This document shows, piece after piece, positions 24,390-36,739 of a stretch of 64,000 bases of DNA. How positions within the stretch are numbered: position 1 is the first letter of the stretch; every line of letters starts with the position of its first letter. Under the pieces are notes generated by a model that was not told where the DNA came from, made no database searches, and worked only from the letters and a program-made list of their open reading frames with translations. Source of the stretch: Reticulitermes lucifugus (lineage: Eukaryota; Arthropoda; Insecta; Blattodea; Rhinotermitidae); NCBI GenBank assembly GCA_026260175.1, contig JAKCWW010000142.1, positions 49,709 to 113,708 on the forward strand. Reading direction: 5' to 3'. The position numbers and the translations under genes were made by a program.

Positions 24390-27300
24390 TGGCAATCAGA
24401 GCAGCCAGCTTACATAAGAGACAAGCAGCCCTACAGCGCTGCTCTTCCAGTCTTGAAACAATCGGTCTTGCCTTACATTGCTAAACGGATGACAGCTTCC
24501 TCCTGGACCAAAGGACTGACTAAAGCAGATACGCAGTCGTAGACACCCTTTCTCTTGATTTTAAATGACTGACAATAAAGGACAGCCAGACAAACCTACT
24601 GCAGGTTTGTACTTATAATTACTGTATTTCCTCTGTTCGTGTTCCATATTACATTATTTTGGTGATGACCACAATAATTATGAAATGACTGAATATATCT
24701 GTATAGTAATTATATTGTTATACAGTTGACCTGCTTGCTTAACTAAACCAATGGTTCCCAATTGTTTTCAGTTTCCATAGCACTTGATTGTTGCAGTGCT
24801 CTCAGTGGGCCACCATAAAAATTTGTTGATGTATTCCATCACTAAACTAGGAACAATATTAATAGAAGAAAATATGATGTAATATCATAGTATGCACTCT
24901 GTTGACAGAGAGGTTTAATAGGTATAAAATATTGCAATCAAAATGTATAATTAAGAAATCTATTTCCATCGACCTTATTTTTCTGCGATCTGGGACAACT
25001 ACCATTACTCGATTTCAGTGGTGGAACACCTCGGGTCAGGTCGTAGAAAACCAACGTTTTCTGGGAACGACTGGATAAATATGTGTCTGCAGTGCCGTGA
25101 AGAAAACGCAATTTCATGACAGAAATTTAGTACAGGAAATTTCGCATGATGAATGGCTAAAATTAATGTTAACAGACACTTGTTTTATGAAGCTCGGCCA
25201 TAAAAATAGAATCTTAACTACAACAACCCTCCCTAGGAAATTTACTTAGATATTCCAGTTCGCAAGTCTGAAAAGGGGTCTCTTGTTCTTATGACAAGTA
25301 ACACTAATTTGATGATCAGAAGGGAAGTAAAAAACTTGTCTTATGCCCTCTACATGTAGATCACCTGGCCACTGTGATCGGCAGCATTATGTTTTTAATG
25401 TTATTTCGTAATAAAAACACTTTTAAAAACCAATGAAAGCCAAACCCATAATAAATTACTTTTATTCATTTCAAAGCCTGTAATCTGCACACAGATAAAG
25501 TTGCAGTTTCCTTCCGTTGCACACTTTCCTGCACATTAAAATAAGTCATTAAAATTCACTGAACGTCAAAAGCAAGAATCAAACGGTTTGACATTTCCCA
25601 AACTGCATACAGAATTCCGACTTAAATGTCAGTTAAATATAGCCCGGACAGCAAGATATAAAGTGTAACGAAATTCTAATATGAATTATTACCAAATCAG
25701 TCAATTCTGCGGTTACAAATGTACCAGAATACATTTCAATTCTCGCATTTATTGACTCTACATGTGGCAGTGCTGTATTTCAAATCAACTTGCTTATGGT
25801 AGTATCGACGGATATAGAGACAGAGTTCAGGCCCTTTGACATTCAAGATAACTTCATTCGACTAGGGCATTATCTAAAATTACATAAAAAGAAGCAAGAG
25901 CCACACCATTCTCGGCTAAACCCTGCAAAGGTGCTCGTGAAAGTCCCAATATCGTTTTTTGTTACTAAATAAAGTTTAATTACAAGACGGTTATCTCAGA
26001 CACCTGTTAGAGTGAAAAGCGTGTGTATGTGTAGCTCGCTGACCTCACGCGGTCGGACATGAGTTCTGCAGATTGATTAATTAATTAATTAGCCTGCAGG
26101 ACTCATTAATTCGGAATAATATTTACTGAGTGCATTTAATCCTTCTTTGCTTGGGACTATCAACCAATTAACTCTGGGTTTTCATGGTGGTAGCCCCTTC
26201 CCCATCACATACATGTAGTATTTACGGCTCTTCTACCTTACTAACACACTTATATTTAACTCTGTCTAAAATGCAGGTCATTGGCATTAAAACAAGCAGG
26301 CCGAGATGCGTATGATCCACAAAACGTGGTGGATTTTTACCAGACGTATTCGATATCTTTCGATGATAATATTTTTATCATTATAGTAAGGCGCAGACTT
26401 TGGAAACATTATAACCATATGAATGAATATCAGTTTTACAACCAAATTACATGTTATATTGGAGTCTGGCCAACATAGGATGCCAGTTCCGTTTAGGGAA
26501 TGGTATTTCGCTGTGTTAACACCATAGCATAGGCCTAAGGATGTACTATAGGTCTCGGTAATTTTTGCTTACTTTAAAAATGCAATCGGTTTAGAATTTT
26601 TGCACAAAAAGCAAAAGAGTCTTGAAAAAACTTATTTGGATTTAGAAGTAATCTTGCCAATCTCCAATGGCATGCCAGCCACCATAACAGATTTCCCGTG
26701 GGTTTTCTAGACTTTCCCGGAAACACCGGAACGTCGCTTTCCGTTCGGTCCTACACATTTCCTCCGCATTACCTCGATAGATATTAGACCTGTAAAAAAA
26801 TTATCTGAAGATGCATACTCCCGAAGCTTACGCAGCGCCCTTAAAGTAATCCAAATACAGTAATTTAACTGGCATATTTATTTACAAATATTCTCCAGAG
26901 GCATCTATATATAGCACGTATCAACTTATATCAATAACTTGTCTATTTTCTTTTCATATGAACATATCTCTCGTGCAGAATATTCGTATAGCAATCCTAT
27001 CATCTCTAGCTCCAGTGTTGAACCGTTAACCACGGACAGCTGTTGGTCAGTGGTTACAGATTTGGCATTATTTTATAGCAGACATTGCAGTAATTTGCCC
27101 CACGTAAGAATTATTATTGCACTGTTAGCTACAATTGCCCTCGTTTTCTTTTACATTTAATGGCTAAATATTGTGTTCTTCAGGCATCATTAATGTTTTA
27201 TTTCCTCCCTGCCTCTTGTGCATTCCAATAAAATGTGTGCGACCGGTCCAGTTTAGTGGAGGAGATCACATTCTCTGTGGTCGCTCCTTGTATCTTGGGA

Positions 27301-27465
27301 AATGCGGTGGTGCAGCTATACCAATCTCCGATCCTCGGAGGACAGATTATGCCTGAAACTTAACTTCATATAATCTACACTCCTGCACAAATTTTGGTTC
27401 CGAATGTTCACTGTAGATGATAATGATTATCATATAACGGGACTTAGAGCTACTAAATAAATGTG
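24390..27465. other. Upstream flank of apolpp, no gene recognised
   Basis: AT-rich sequence with no ORF that I can tie to a family and no clear repeat. Regulatory sites for apolpp may lie here, but nothing beyond the proximal TATA box is distinct enough to name. Confidence 0.5.
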
Positions 27466-27469
27466 TATA

Positions 27470-27660
27470 AAGTTCACCCTAGAACAGGCCATGAAGGCCC
27501 AGAGGGGAAGTAGAAGTATAGCTCTACTCTTTCTTTAACCTCGGCGCTAGATGGGGTGGGTGGTCAACGCCACGCCGCAGCCGCTTTACCCCCGGGAATG
27601 ACCCGGTACCCATTGTACAGGAGGCTGGGTAGGCCCCAGGGTCGGTCTGGACGGGTGCAA
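27470..27660 (-). repeat. SINE fragment, 3' body, minus orientation
   Basis: CAGGCCATGAAGGCCCAGAG, TAGCTCTACTCTTTC and CCGCTTTACCCCCGGG correspond in reverse to the body of the SINE at 27689-27976, the head being lost or diverged. The two copies face each other across about 30 bases. Confidence 0.55.
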
Positions 27661-27688
27661 ATAAATGTGTATATGTATATTAAATACA

Positions 27689-27976
27689 GGAGCCGGGGTA
27701 ACTTAGCCGGCATAGTGATCTAGGCCACGAACAGGACAATCCGGGGTTCGAATCCCGCCAGGGCAAGAGATTCCTCTCTTCTCCAAAACTCTCAGTCCGG
27801 CTCTGGGGCCCGCCCAGCCTCCTATCAAATGGTTGCCGGGGTTCTTACCCAGGGTTAAAGGGGCCGGAGTGTGAAGTTGACAGTAACATCTGTCCACTGC
27901 AGATGTTAAGGATGTGCGGAGCTATACCTCTACTCCTTCTATACGCCTTCGTGGCGTGGAAGAGAACAACTTTATG
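27689..27976 (+). repeat. SINE, complete-looking, tRNA head
   Basis: The head has a box A-like TAACTTAGCCGGCATAG and a perfect box B GGTTCGAATCC (27745-27755). A body follows with GGCAAGAGATTCCTC, CTCTGGGGCCCGCCC and GGAGCTATACCTCTACTCC, then GCCTTCGTGGCGTGG. The same family occurs at 50602, 44211, 60335 and 35360. The GTCC-tract repeat abuts it directly. Confidence 0.75.
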
Positions 27977-28500
27977 TTTTTAGGCGCGTTCGCAAAATTG
28001 CGAAAAGCGACTGTTAGCTTCGTCATGTCTGTCCGTCCGTCTGTCTGTCCGTTTGTCCGTCCACATGGAACAACTCGGCTCCCACTGGACGGATTTTCAT
28101 AAAATTTTATATTTGAGGATCTTTCGAAAATCTGTCGAGAAAATTCAAGTTTTATTCAAATCTGACAAGAATACCGGGAACTTTACACGAAGACGTATGA
28201 ACATTTTTGAATATTTTTGGTAATAGCTCACTGAATTCTTCTTAGAATGCTAAATGTTTCAGATAAAGGTTGTAGAGACAAAACACACATTTTATGTTAA
28301 ATAACTTTTTTCCCGAAAATCGTGCCGTTTATGAGATAATGTGGAAAAATGTGGTACAGCCGGACAGTCAACAGACGTCAGTATAATATGCCATCTATGC
28401 TTTACAAGCTGCATAACTACGGCTACAAACACACGCTCAGAGTATGTAATACTTATTGCTGTCCACGGCAACAATGGTTAAGCGAACGCGTCTCATTGTT
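27977..28500 (+). repeat. Dispersed repeat with GTCC tract, copy 2
   Basis: Begins TTTTAGGCGCGTTCGCAAAA and follows copy 1 (10078) through CTTCGTCATGTCTGTCCGTC, TGGACGGATTTTCATAAAAT and TAGAATGCTAAATGTTTC to AGTATGTAATACTTATTGC. It joins the preceding SINE without spacer, so the pair could move or have moved together. Confidence 0.7.
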
Positions 28501-28504
28501 GCGG

Positions 28505-29350
28505 TACACGTACTTTGCCTGTCATGCATATACGTTTTAATTACATAGTTAAGTCAGTAAACGTTAAAGATGCATTATGAAGATAGGCATAATATTCGCA
28601 TAACATATGCCCTATTTTTACCGTGTAGCAAGCATAGGACAGACCAAAAATGCGTAAGTTTCCGTTTGGAAACTCTGAAAGACACAGACGACTTGAAGAC
28701 CTAGGCATATATGGGAGTATAATCTTAAAATTAATTTTAAAGAAACAGTGTGGGGGGAGTTGTGAACTGAATTCATTTGTCTCAGAACAGGAGATAGTAG
28801 TGGGCTCTTTTGCATATGGTAATGGGTCTTCGGTTTCCAAAAAGGCTGTAAATTCCTTAAATAATTAAGAGAGTATTACTTTCTCAAGAACTATTCTGCT
28901 CCAGTCAGTTTGTTAGTTAGTTATTTAATTAGTCAGACTGTAAAAGGGACAATAATTACGAGCGCTGAGGGACTGAAAGCCAGAATAAAGCTGTTATTTT
29001 TTTCTGGTGTCAATGAAATACCAGTGACCTGTGTGTGCTTCCTTCTTCTAGAAAATATTTTGCCATCTTTCATTATATCAAAGTGCGTGTTTATGCTTCT
29101 GTTTTACCCTTTGTACATAGCGATAAAATGCTAATTTTTTTGCCTTGCACTACTATAATTTTATGACTGTGGCCAGACGTTGGGTTATATGAAATACATA
29201 ATACAGTTTTCTTTTATAAGTGGCTGAACTGAGTTATTTCGCTGATCACAAAGATGCAAGTCTACCTGTCCCCAGTGAGAATGATTCCTAACACATCCAG
29301 GTTTTAAAACTCAAAAGGATGATGAATATTCTATTACGAACCACATAAAA
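28505..29350. other. No gene seen
   Basis: Overlapping short ORFs on both strands, none resembling a known family. Confidence 0.4.
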
Positions 29351-29351
29351 T

Positions 29352-29528
29352 GATGCAGGTCTGCTGGGTTATTACGTTGAGTGACAGGGTCAATGAGTCC
29401 TATATTCTTCTACGGCACCATTCTAGGGCACCATGACCCTTGAAGATGAGGGTGGTATGTTCTTGGAAACCGTGGGAGTCAATAACCATGCTACGTACCG
29501 TAACAACGCAGGATACCTAAACACTGAA
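29352..29528. repeat. Foldback repeat, copy 2
   Basis: The left arm GCAGGTCTGCTGGGTTATTA and the right arm (reverse complement TAGGTATCCTGCGTTGTTAC) are inverted copies. The spacer reads CCCTTGAAGATGAGGG, the family's spacer motif. Confidence 0.6.
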
Positions 29529-29529
29529 T

Positions 29530-30720
29530 ATCAAAATTGCAAAAACCTTATATCTCGAACAACATAGTAGCTTTGTCTAACCCTCCCTGCCATTTTAATG
29601 ACATTTATACAAACCGGGGATCCAGTTTGGGAAATGGAAAGGAATGAATTTCTTGTACTACATTAGTATTTATATTGCATTCATGTAGGCAATAAGTCTT
29701 TATATCCTTATCTGCAGCTGTAATTACTCAACAGTTTCTCATCTGTGTATAAGAGATAACTGTTGCTAGCCAGTTAACACAAATTAAAATTATGACCACT
29801 AGTGTTTTAAACAGCAGCAAAATCTGCCAGTTTCCTTACATTCTTATCTAGCATTAAAATATACGACTTGAAGATTCATGGAACTGCCTCAACAACTAAT
29901 TCAACTGCGCGCGGCTGTATGTAGGTGTAAATTTTTTGAATTTATTTCAGGTAAAGGTGCCATTTATTATTAAGTGTAAGGTGGATACAATTATAGTTAT
30001 TTTATTATGGATTTTTATTTGGTGTGAAATTGGTAACCCCCTACGCATGTATGTAAATAGAACGTGAATTTGTTGATTCATGTTCGTCACACAGGAAAGA
30101 AATTCAGTACTTATAATGCATTGCCTTCCAAACCGGAAGCGAAAATTCTGCGGATTTATTTGGTACGGTGCAATTGGCAAGATCTCATTCGTAACTCCGT
30201 TTTTATCATACAGGAATGTCACGACCTTTGACTTGCCATAAGTATCTGTCCTACCTCATTCAGTTGCCTTTGTCAGACAACATAAATTTGATCGTTACCG
30301 AGAAATAGGGCCAGCCAGTGTAGACAGCACTTACCAAGTGTTTCACACGCCGTATCTTGTGGCTGATATAAAATGTGTCAAGTAGCTTTACTTTCTCCGT
30401 GTACTACTTATTCCTATTATTATTATTATTATTATTAATCTTTACCGTGTTATTGCTTCCAGAAACAGGAATCTGTACCCGTAGAAGCGCAGATGTATTA
30501 AGAACCACCTGCATTTAACTCCTTTGTCTTAAAAAGGAATCTGTTAATGTAGTAGCCAAATGTCCTGCCGTCCATCCGTCCCAAAGTGTTCCTACAAAAT
30601 GGCAAGTCGTAGGAAAATAAAATGCACTCGTACATACAAAAATTGTTCCTTCCGGAGTGTCAGCTCCGGGAAAAATGTTTAGAAAATTTAGTCACTGGAT
30701 GTCCCAAAAACGAAACTCAA
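29530..30720. other. No gene seen; (ATT) microsatellite at 30414-30436
   Basis: AT-rich sequence with one trinucleotide run and no recognisable ORF. Confidence 0.4.
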
Positions 30721-30724
30721 GCGT

Positions 30725-31060
30725 TGCTCGAGAGGAATCCTAAAAACTGCCTTTTGTAGGATAAGGGGAAACCCACAGTTTTCTATGCGGTACGAGCTCA
30801 TTAGGGGAAGACCCATAGAAATGCTATTGGAAGTATATGGGAAAAACAGGTTGCGCGCGGAAAACCCATGAGTTTATTTCCTGTGTGAGGAAAATCCATT
30901 CTAGGTCCGTTGTTGGATTTCAGGGCAAACACACTATTTTCTATGGGGTACAAATTTATTACAAGGAGAAACCCCGACCTAGTGTTTTCTGCGCGGGTCG
31001 AACTAATCACTCGGAGAAAACCCAAACAAGTGCCATTGCTAGAAAAATCCAGTGCAGACA
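30725..31060. repeat. Degenerate modular short repeat
   Basis: A module recurs about every 35-150 bases. TTTTCTATGCGGTACGAGC with GGGGAAGACCC (about 30780), TTTTCTATGGGGTACAAAT with GGAGAAACCCC (about 30935) and TTTTCTGCGCGGGTCGAAC with GGAGAAAACCC (about 30985) are variants of it, with further GGAAAACCC / GGAAAATCC blocks between. It is satellite-like and of unknown origin. Confidence 0.55.
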
Positions 31061-31064
31061 ATTG

Positions 31065-33770
31065 CAATCACTCCCCACTACAGTGCTCATGTGAGGCACA
31101 AAACACTGGGCAGAGAACTGCGTCCAGTTCTGCACGACGGCGATGTGATGAATCTGGCGAAAAATACTACATTTTGTACTAGATATGGTATAGTTGTGTG
31201 TTCTAGCACTTATTAGTAGAGTGTGGAATAAATTTGGCTTTTTATTGTATATAATATTTTCTTTAAACTTTTCTGATTTGTCACCTGAAAGGCAGTGGAC
31301 TAGAAGTGCCACACGACACATTACAGTGAAGGTACGCGACGACGAGTAAATTAGGCTGTCAAAAGCCGAGGCAAATATAGGGACACAGCGGCCCGTCGGA
31401 TAACTAGGCAAAATAAAGACGTTGAGAATAGACAAGCTGGACGCTGTAAAGGATCCTGCCAGGAAACGATGCCCGATTCCTTGGTCATTCACGCTGTAGC
31501 CTAGTCACAATACTGAAGTTGATGTCCCAGCTTCCACCAGATCCTACAGAGAGCATCTGATACATTGATGCCACACGACATTCTCTTCAGATTAAAACAT
31601 GTTCGAATATACTGCATCTCTGTTCATTCGTGTGTTTTCATTACGAAGCTACAGAAGTTTTGGTGACAGGGAAACATTTAGACCTGGGCCTCATGGTACT
31701 TAGGTTAAAAAAATTAATATTTTTAGAGATTTAAAGACTGCTATTTATGACAAGTGATATGCAAGGGGATAAAATTACGGAATCAGCAGTGACAAGTTTC
31801 TGATAAAAATAATTCAGATCTTTGGATTCTTTATTATTAATTCTATGCAGTAAAATCTTATTTTCTGAAGTATGCTATTATTCGTGATGGTTGCCCTTCA
31901 TAATTATGGAACAAGAAATTCATATTAAGAAATATTATTTAAAAGTATGAAAACCAGTCCAGGCATCCAGCAAACGTATTAACATCAAAATAACAGACGC
32001 ATGTGAATTTGTTTTGGCTGTCACTGAAATTTAATAAAGGTAACTTGAAGCTATCAAAATTATGTCAGTGGTATCAATGTGCAAAGACCTTTTTCAATCC
32101 CTTTGTAGGAATTACTCATGGGACAGTGATTCGAGTAAAATTTGCAGTCATGGCAGTTTAAATTCAACGGAAAATTTTTACTTAGTTTTCAAATCATATT
32201 TTGTTCTGTCCCATAGAGAAAATTACATTTTTTCCGTGCATACTGATATGTACCTTCTTTATAATCGGTCCTAAAGGAATGAAGTGAGGTGTGCCCATCA
32301 TCTGAACAAACTGTAACACACTGTTAGTACCCTTATCAACTTAATGAAACTATATGTCCATGAACTTCGTAAGATAAGGATCCCGCGATCGTAGCGTCTC
32401 TGAAAAGAACAAAATGCGATAGAATGAGAGAAATGGCTTACTTGTTTATTTCACCTCCTGACTAGGTCACATGAAGGATATCTGCCCTGTTCTCTATAAC
32501 AGCGTTAGACTTTGTAGCAAATGTATATATTAATATGCAAGATTCACAAATCAAGAAGAGGCCCTTATAGGGAAAATGTTCCACTAAAATACCGGGAGGA
32601 AACTTGTGAATACTGAAAATAATCTAAGTGCTATTGCCACTATTTGTATATACGTGCGGTACAAAGTGAATCTTTAATTGTAGTTCATCTTAAACTCAAC
32701 CTTAAAAGGGTTAGTATGATTCAGTGTTCTGGTGTCAGAAGAAGAGCCTGGAAATATTTTTATATAATATTATTCTATAAATTAGTACAGAATTGTTCAA
32801 AACCAATATACAATAGTGTATCGAACTCATCTGTTTATTCAGAAACATTATATGAACAATTGGGGTTAAGCGGCGAAGTCGTATGCAATGTGGAGAGCGT
32901 GGTGGAGGAACTATAGCACGTAGGTTCTTGACGCTTTCTTGGCTTATTTAGCGACGCCTTATCAACTGCCTGTGATTAGTAGTGTCGAATGTTAGGACTG
33001 TGTTTTATAAACTGGGAACGAAGCTGCCATGTTCCGTTTTGATGTTCCATCCCAGCATTGCCTGACAGAGGTTACAAAACGCACGTGAGACCCCAGTCGC
33101 GAAAGCCCGTCTCCAGTATGACCCTTGAACAGGAATACAATCCCGCGATAGCTGTCATGTCGCTCTTTGCCTCCAAATATTAGATATGAACCGGGCGGCT
33201 GAATTCTAACAAAGAATAAGTCTGCCTCCTAGTTTATGGGATATTAAATAAAAATCGTGCTGCCCTATACGGAGTGAAAATATTATAAACACTGCGGTAG
33301 TTGCTTCCACATTGAGAGTAGATATCTCGCTGTCCAGTCACAACTCTTTTTCTTCTTCTATGGCGCTTCGACCTCTGTTCGGGCCATAGCCCCCCCGATC
33401 TCCTTCCCCCAAACTTCTCTATTCAGTTACCCCACCAGAAGTGAATAATCTAGAAGGCAAACGGTTGAGGGGAAACCTTCATCTGGGTTATTACATGGAA
33501 AAATAAAACGTGTCCTGGTATTTCTTGACTTTGTTTTCGTTATTGCCACAGTATTCCCGAAACTACTGAGTCGTGAGGGCACAGATAGTAAAAGTATACA
33601 CAGAGAACACAGTTCAATACATACTGCATATCACAAAAGGCTTATAAAGAAGGCGATGACCTCCCACCTCGGGTTTTGAAACCAGACGGATCCAATGTGG
33701 ACCCACCAGTAGGCCTACTGTATATGCGTTAGGGCATGCGTGCCCGCGACGCGTGTAATATTAGGTCTCT
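31065..33770. other. No gene seen
   Basis: A 161-codon minus-strand ORF (31492-31007) overlaps the modular repeat and resembles no family. The rest is AT-rich with short ORFs. Confidence 0.4.
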
Positions 33771-33771
33771 A

Positions 33772-33819
33772 CATCATCATCATCATCATAATAATAATAA
33801 TAATCGTCGTCGTCGTCGG
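33772..33819. repeat. Compound trinucleotide microsatellite
   Basis: CAT repeats pass into AAT repeats and then CGT repeats without interruption, 48 bases in all. Confidence 0.9.
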
Positions 33820-33942
33820 CTTCACTATCACTTTATCGGGAGCAAACTGTAAATGCCACCTAAAATGTTTATTTATTTTATCTTCTAGCCAGGCAAAGGA
33901 CGTGAAGGTCGAAGTCCATTACAACAAACATGATGCTTCAAT

Positions 33943-33970
33943 ACACATATACATCCAATATGTATATGTG
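33943..33970. repeat. Short perfect palindrome
   Basis: ACACATATACAT and ATGTATATGTGT pair perfectly around CCAA. Composition is low-complexity TA/CA. Confidence 0.7.
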
Positions 33971-33974
33971 TATA

Positions 33975-35355
33975 TACACAAGTCAGTGGGCCTATTTGAT
34001 GAATCCTGAAGCCTGTTTAGCTGATATACAGTATCCACTGAATTAACACAACTATTTATTTGTTGCATAATAATCCAGCTGAACTCTCATGGATAGGTTT
34101 TATATTTAATGGACTTGCCGAATTTTTTTGCCTCGAAAATCACAAAAACAACAGAAACAACAACAACAACAACTTTCACCTTATTCAGGGCCAACTTAAT
34201 GCACAGGTTTATCAACATTAGCACAAAATGTAGATTCCCATAAAAGTTTCACTTCCCGTCTATTTTAGCAAGCATTTCTGTGCAACAAAATTTTGTATGG
34301 TTTTCTTCTTTCTATAATGTATTTCGTAGGCTTGATCCATCTCACCTTCTTTAATTAAGTGATCTTCGAGTTACAAAATGAAAATAATAGTAATAAGTCC
34401 ATTATTATCCACGACATAATTAAGTCACGTGGGAACAATGTGTATTGTATCCCATATATTACGGTAATAATATAGACAAAAAGTTTTTGAGAAGAGAGCG
34501 CTAAAGAAATTATTTGGACCTATGAGGGCAGAAGGAGTAAATGCACATAAGTCCACAAACCAAGCAGTCTGCCTGCTAAGCTGAATGTGTAAGTTTCCGC
34601 AACAAAATATTTCCCTTCAGAACAGTACCACTAACGCTAAGCAGAGCCCTGCTTAAGACACAAACAGTTGCTCACGCATTTTATGGATTCCAAATTTTCC
34701 TTATGCGTTCATAAGAACTCGCTGCTGGTCCCCTATTTGAGCTAAATTAGTCCACTCCACACCCTCCCACCCTTGTTGTTAAGATATGTACCCATGTTAC
34801 ATTCTCAGATGGCGTATTCTAAAGTAAAGTTGAAAAACAATGGAGATAAAACACCTCATTCTTTCAGACCATTCTGAATAGGACCCTAGCTTTCATTTAA
34901 CACATTTTAAATGGCCACACTAGTTCCATGGACAGTCAAACTGAATTAGAATTTGTTAAATTCTTCCTTCCCAAATGACTCGTAAGCTGTCTTGAAGTCT
35001 ATAATTAACTGATGGATCTGTCCCATCTGATCTTTTGAACTTAAATTTTGTTATTCTTTGCCAACTATCTTGCTACGTTTTTCATGTTTTCAATGAACCT
35101 GACACTCTTAGTGACTCATGACATTCAAAGTTCCAGCTCTTATATTAATTTTCCATTGCGTAGGTCGTTTCCAAGAATTCGTTCAAGTTCAGGCCCTGTG
35201 CAACATATCGTAACGTGCTGTTTTTTTATTGTGAGATGTTATTAACCCCCCACCCAGCCCCGAAAACTTAATGTATTTTCAGCTATCCTCAATATCTGGT
35301 AACCGCTCCCTGCATACGGATCCCAAGGACCCACCATACCGTGGTGAGAAGGAAT
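33975..35355. other. No gene seen
   Basis: AT-rich, no recognisable ORF or repeat beyond the AAC run. Confidence 0.4.
34145..34173. repeat. (AAC)n microsatellite
   Basis: Imperfect AAC run. Confidence 0.85.
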
Positions 35356-35359
35356 TCAG

Positions 35360-35640
35360 GTATAGTTAAAGTTGTCCCTGTGCGCGCCTTGAAGGCATAC
35401 TTGCGGAAATCTAGTATAGATTCACTCATGCTTAACCCCGGCAGTAGACGGACGTGATTGTTCAGCTTCGCGCCCCTTCTGCTTTACCTCGGGGAAACAG
35501 CCCCCTGGCACCCATTGAATAGATGGACCTCAGAGCCGGTCTAAGTGTTTTGGAGAAGGGAAAAGTCTCTTGTCATTTCGGGAATCGAACCTAGAATCTT
35601 CCAGCCCACAGTGTAGTCACTCTACCGACTACAGAACAGT
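35360..35640 (-). repeat. SINE, minus orientation
   Basis: In reverse it has the tRNA-like head (CGGTAGAGTGACTACACTGT, then GGTTCGATTCC) and the family body (TTTTGGAGAAGGGAAAAGTC, then AGTATGCCTTCAAGGCGCGC). Confidence 0.65.
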
Positions 35641-35644
35641 AATT

Positions 35645-36550
35645 TAACCTCATTGATTAAAAATGTAGAGGTACATTAGTTCAGTCCTTTTCTAGACCAT
35701 TCAAAATACTCACTGCATTAGAAGAGCTTCCATTTAGTTTTACTGTCATTACAGAATGGTGATTACACGCATTTAACAACCGATTATGAAGATTTTTGTT
35801 AATAAAGTAGTCAAACCTTATAAAAGTTATGCTGCTCACCAGCTTCATCTGTACCTATTGTAGAACCCGACGAATAAAGAATTCCTTCTGAGAGGCTGCA
35901 CATAAAACACACGATAGTCAACACAGCTGTCACCAGTACGCGCCCTTATTATCCAATTGAACAATACTTCGCTCTCCCCTTTCCATTTCCAAAGCAATTA
36001 CCTATTTGAATCAATTGCCGCGGACACTTGGCAGGTAATCATAGAGGGACAGAAGTAGTTGTCTATTCTTTTTAGGTGCCATCATCATGAGAATTAAACC
36101 ATACACGCAAACTCAAAATATGTACTCCAAAATGCGGTATCTTCCATTTCTAGAATTTTATCGAAGAAGAAGTACACACGGCAATAATGTATATCTTCCT
36201 GTCTCTCAACAGATTAAAGTACCTGTTTTTTTACTGTAAAGTTTTTCATTGGCACTTTTTCTATATCAGAAGCTGTAAGAAATCGAATGCGATGGGAAGA
36301 TAATCGATTGATTCTTGCGGCATTCAACGACGCATTCTCCATCTTAAGATTGAGGTTTTGGAATTTCCATTCTATATAATATATATATTCTTTTCTTCTT
36401 TTGTTCAACCTGATTATCGCCGTTTAGACAGAAACATGTAGTTGAAAATAATAGAATTGTTGTGTTTTGGCTGAACTTATTGTAATTCTAATTGGTGCAT
36501 TTTCAAGTGGTCAGAGTGGTATAATGTTCAAATGATAGCAAGTCTTGAAT
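35645..36550. other. No gene seen
   Basis: No recognisable ORF or repeat. Confidence 0.4.
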
Positions 36551-36554
36551 TCAA

Positions 36555-36735
36555 CAGGACCTGAAAAGGAGCGTCGTGAACTAATTTAAGAGAGCATCCC
36601 GGCAAGTTCTTGGCGAAAATGAGGAAAATATGAAGAGTATCAGTGAGGAGAGCCTATTTCAGGGCCAATATTCGAGCCCGCGACCTCTCGAGTCAGAATC
36701 AGAAATGCTAACCTCTAGGTCGGTAGGTTTAGCTA
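36555..36735 (-). repeat. SINE-like element, second family, minus orientation
   Basis: In reverse, ACCTAGAGGTTAGCATTTCT and GGTCGCGGGCTCGAATATT give box A- and box B-like sequences similar to those at 19395-19710. Confidence 0.5.
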
Positions 36736-36739
36736 AAGG

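Noticed and set aside
27689-27760. Possible tRNA gene (box A and box B present)
   Set aside because: Folds poorly as a cloverleaf and continues into a body shared with four other loci, so it is a SINE head.
31007-31492. 161-codon minus-strand ORF
   Set aside because: Overlaps the modular repeat; no family motif.
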